Shown here piece by piece: positions 62,140 to 64,000 of a stretch of DNA of 64,000 bases (positions are counted from its first letter, which is position 1; each line of letters begins with the position of its first letter). Where the stretch lies: positions 930,001 through 994,000 of the forward strand of contig CP073261.1 of the NCBI GenBank assembly GCA_019739335.1, given 5' to 3'. Under the pieces are notes generated by a model. That model worked only from the letters and a program-made list of their open reading frames with translations, was not told the DNA's origin and did not search any database. The stretch is from Erythrobacter sp. Its GTDB lineage: Bacteria; Pseudomonadota; Alphaproteobacteria; Sphingomonadales; Sphingomonadaceae. The position numbers were made by a program, and so were the translations under genes.

Positions 62140-63015
62140 TTACGCGACCTTCGAGAGCTTCTCGGCGGCGAGGTTCACGCGGCCCGAAATCGGCGCCATC
62201 ACGTCGTTAGCCAGCTTCATCGTGGCATCGGTGCCCATCGAGGTCATCGCCATCAGCGCATCGAAGTTGCGGCGCATGATCTTGCCCTGCAGCTGGAACA
62301 GCTCGGTCGGGCTCTTGATCGAAGCCATTTCCTTGATGTCGGCAGTGGCGGTTTCGTAGACGCTCTTGGCTTCGTCGGCGTAGGACTTGCCCATCGTCTG
62401 CACGCTTTCGGCAAAGATCTTGCCGCTTTCGACCACGGCTTCGACATTGCCCTTGGCGAACTCGGTCGCTTCGGTCATCGCCGAGGTGCTCTTTTCAAAA
62501 GCAGTCTGCGTGCGCTCCTGCATTTCCTTGACCGCGTCGGTCATGGTGGCGGTGAGGACATTGGTGTAATCGGGGGTCTTGGCGGCCATGATCTTTTCCT
62601 TGAGCTGGGTAACAGAGGGTTTGGTTTTCGCCACCGGGGCCGGCTTCACGGGCTTGGCGGCAGGTTTGGCGACAATTTTCTTGGCAATCTTCTTGGCGGC
62701 GGGCTTGGGAGCAGCAGCCTTGGCGAGCGGTGCCTTCTTGGCCGGAGCCTTCTTGGCTACGGCCTTCTTCGCCGGGGAGGGCTTGGCGGAAGTTGCCTTC
62801 GCTGCGACCTTTTCTACCGGGGGGCTGGCAGCCGGCTTCTCGTCAGCGGACACCGGAGCTGGCGTCGGCTCGACCTCGGCGGCGGTGTTCTCCGTCGTGT
62901 CGGCCTTCAACGATTCGACCAGCGGCTTGGCCTTGGCAGGCTTCGCTTCAGCCGCAGCTTCAGCGTAAGCCTTCTCGGCGCTGGCATCAGGCTTGGCAGT
63001 TTCGGACTGGGCCAT
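62140..63015 (-). CDS. Phasin family protein with histone H1-like N-terminal half
   Basis: 291 aa from ATG 63015. The N-terminal half is rich in Ala/Lys/Pro ([23 protein letters not shown]), similar to PhaF DNA-binding tails but placed at the front. The C-terminal phasin_2 domain follows ([55 protein letters not shown]). Coats PHA granules and may tether them to DNA. Downstream of phaC, with PhaR-like repeats in between. Confidence 0.88.
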   Translation of the reverse strand: MAQSETAKPDASAEKAYAEAAAEAKPAKAKPLVESLKADTTENTAAEVEPTPAPVSADEKPAASPPVEKVAAKATSAKPSPAKKAVAKKAPAKKAPLAKAAAPKPAAKKIAKKIVAKPAAKPVKPAPVAKTKPSVTQLKEKIMAAKTPDYTNVLTATMTDAVKEMQERTQTAFEKSTSAMTEATEFAKGNVEAVVESGKIFAESVQTMGKSYADEAKSVYETATADIKEMASIKSPTELFQLQGKIMRRNFDALMAMTSMGTDATMKLANDVMAPISGRVNLAAEKLSKVA

Positions 63016-63055
63016 AATTCCTCGCTTCTCAGGTCGCAATTCTGCGGCCTCTTGT

Positions 63056-63117
63056 TGCACTGCACCATTTAGGCTTGTGCAGGTGCGAAGTCAAGGTTTT
63101 TGTGCAGTGCACCATTT
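63056..63117. promoter_or_regulatory. Duplicated TGCA-rich motif, candidate PhaR operator
   Basis: TGCACTGCACCATTT at 63056-63070 and TGCAGTGCACCATTT at 63103-63117, differing by one base, 47 bp apart in the gap between phaC and the phasin gene. PhaR repressors of phasin genes bind TGC-rich repeats of this kind. Confidence 0.45.
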
Positions 63118-63152
63118 TCGATATTCCGCGCAAATACTGCGGCTTACGAAGA

Positions 63153-64000
63153 TTACCGCATTGTGACATAGCGCCCAGGAGCGTCCTCGATTGCCGGATT
63201 CGCCTTGCTCCCCGGCTTGCGCCTGCCGTTCGCCTTCACCCGAGTGGCGTCGAGACTTTCCAACCAACCAAGCCAGTCCGGCCACCAGCTTCCCGGATGC
63301 TCAGTCGCGCCTTCGACAAACTGCTCAAGCGTTTCGCACGCCGTCTCGTTGGTCCAGTACTGGTATTTCCCCGCATCGGGCGGATTGACCACCCCCGCGA
63401 TATGGCCGCTTCCGGCGAGCACAAAGCGCAATGGCCCGGTGAAGTACTCGGTGATCTTCCACACGCTTTGCGGCGGGGCGATGTGATCCTCGCGCCCGGC
63501 CTGCACATAGCAAGGGGTTTCCACCAGCTTCAGGTCGATCGGCGTGCCCGCCACCCCCAGCGCATCGGGCTGCACCAGCAGGTTCTCTCGGTAGAGATCG
63601 CGCAAGTAGGCCGCGTGCCACTTGGCGGGCAGGTTGGTGACATCGCCGTTCCAGAACAGCAGGTCGAAGGCCGGGTAGTCCTCCCCCAGCAGGTAGTGGT
63701 TGACCACGTAGTTCCAGATCAGGTCCGATCCGCGCAGCATGTTGAACGTGGCGGCAAGATAGCGCCCATCAAGATAGCCGCCCTTGCTCGCCTGGCGGAT
63801 GAATTCCAGCTTCCCGTCATCGACGAACAGCGCAAGATCCCCCGCGTGGGTGAAATCGACCTGCGCGGTGAAGAAGGTGGCGCTGGCGACCTTGCCCGCC
63901 TGCCCGCGCCGCGCCAGCACGGCCAGCGTGCCCGCCAGCGTGGTCCCGGCGACGCAGTAGCCGATGGTGTGGACGGAAGGCACGTCCAGCCGCTCGCGCA
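63153..64000 (-). CDS. phaC: Class I poly(3-hydroxyalkanoate) synthase, 5' end outside window
   Basis: 282 codons in the window, open to the right edge; this is the C-terminal half. The lipase-like box GYCVAGTT with the catalytic Cys, Asp in QAGREDHIAPP and His in GSGHIAGVVNPP are present, also LYRENLLVQPDAL and WWPDWLGWLESLDATRVKANGRRKPGS. Polymerises hydroxyacyl-CoA to storage polyester. Followed by the phasin gene. Confidence 0.95.
   Translation of the reverse strand, partial: RERLDVPSVHTIGYCVAGTTLAGTLAVLARRGQAGKVASATFFTAQVDFTHAGDLALFVDDGKLEFIRQASKGGYLDGRYLAATFNMLRGSDLIWNYVVNHYLLGEDYPAFDLLFWNGDVTNLPAKWHAAYLRDLYRENLLVQPDALGVAGTPIDLKLVETPCYVQAGREDHIAPPQSVWKITEYFTGPLRFVLAGSGHIAGVVNPPDAGKYQYWTNETACETLEQFVEGATEHPGSWWPDWLGWLESLDATRVKANGRRKPGSKANPAIEDAPGRYVTMR

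Noticed and set aside
62650..62990. Lys/Ala/Pro repeats as a possible tandem repeat element
   Set aside because: They are coding repeats of a PhaF-like tail in the phasin gene, in frame and with codon variation.

Overview
The window reads as a contiguous chromosomal piece from an alphaproteobacterium of the Sphingomonadales, most likely Erythrobacteraceae (inference). Supporting signs are high GC, PhyR with GGAAC-N16/17-CGTT promoters, an EipA/DUF1134 protein, a COQ9 protein, a ubiquinol-cytochrome c chaperone, a two-domain phasin next to phaC, and a close LigM-type O-demethylase. Gene density is high. The window contains one tRNA and no rRNA, CRISPR array, prophage or recognisable transposase.

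Layout. 1-8 kb: a PQQ alcohol dehydrogenase cut by the left edge faces a MetE-like protein, followed by a MITE-like inverted-repeat element, a DUF418 membrane protein, a divergent NTF2-like/SDR pair and a dienelactone hydrolase. 8-14 kb: a CRP/FNR regulator and a six-gene leftward operon of stress type (hemerythrin, DUF421, CinA, SRPBCC, Zn-dehydrogenase), then tRNA-Ser(GCT). 14-30 kb: housekeeping genes (EipA, aromatic aminotransferase, ribD/ribE, metallopeptidase, SCO, COQ9, feoAB, ssb, DUF177, cytochrome bc1 chaperone, bamE, hslVU). 30-46 kb: transport and membrane genes (SulP, Atm1-type ABC, Na+/H+ antiporter, DUF2254, EamA), the LigM-type demethylase, a citE-like lyase, lipB, a phospholipid methyltransferase, arsC and a TonB siderophore receptor. 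46-53 kb: a catabolic island with a class II aldolase, an MFS carrier, two tandem cupin dioxygenases, an SDR and two Zn-dehydrogenases. 53-57 kb: MATE, phyR, a second response regulator and, between the two regulators, a probable small RNA. 57-64 kb: fatty acid desaturase, lptFG, clpS, phasin and phaC (cut by the right edge).

How it fits together. Several separate loci look devoted to lignin-type methoxylated aromatics: LigM, cupin cleavage dioxygenases, aryl-alcohol dehydrogenases, PQQ dehydrogenase, class II aldolase and NTF2/SDR. Three of these loci carry a similar CTAAC-N4-GTTA-type dyad in their promoter regions, which suggests one regulator. A second regulatory layer is the general stress response: phyR and the neighbouring response regulator each have an exact EcfG-type promoter, and the gap between them contains a near-match promoter feeding a C-rich-loop RNA of about 86 nt with a strong terminator. 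Iron control is suggested by Fur-like dyads at feoAB and at the TonB receptor, where two tandem boxes span the first ATG and question that start codon.
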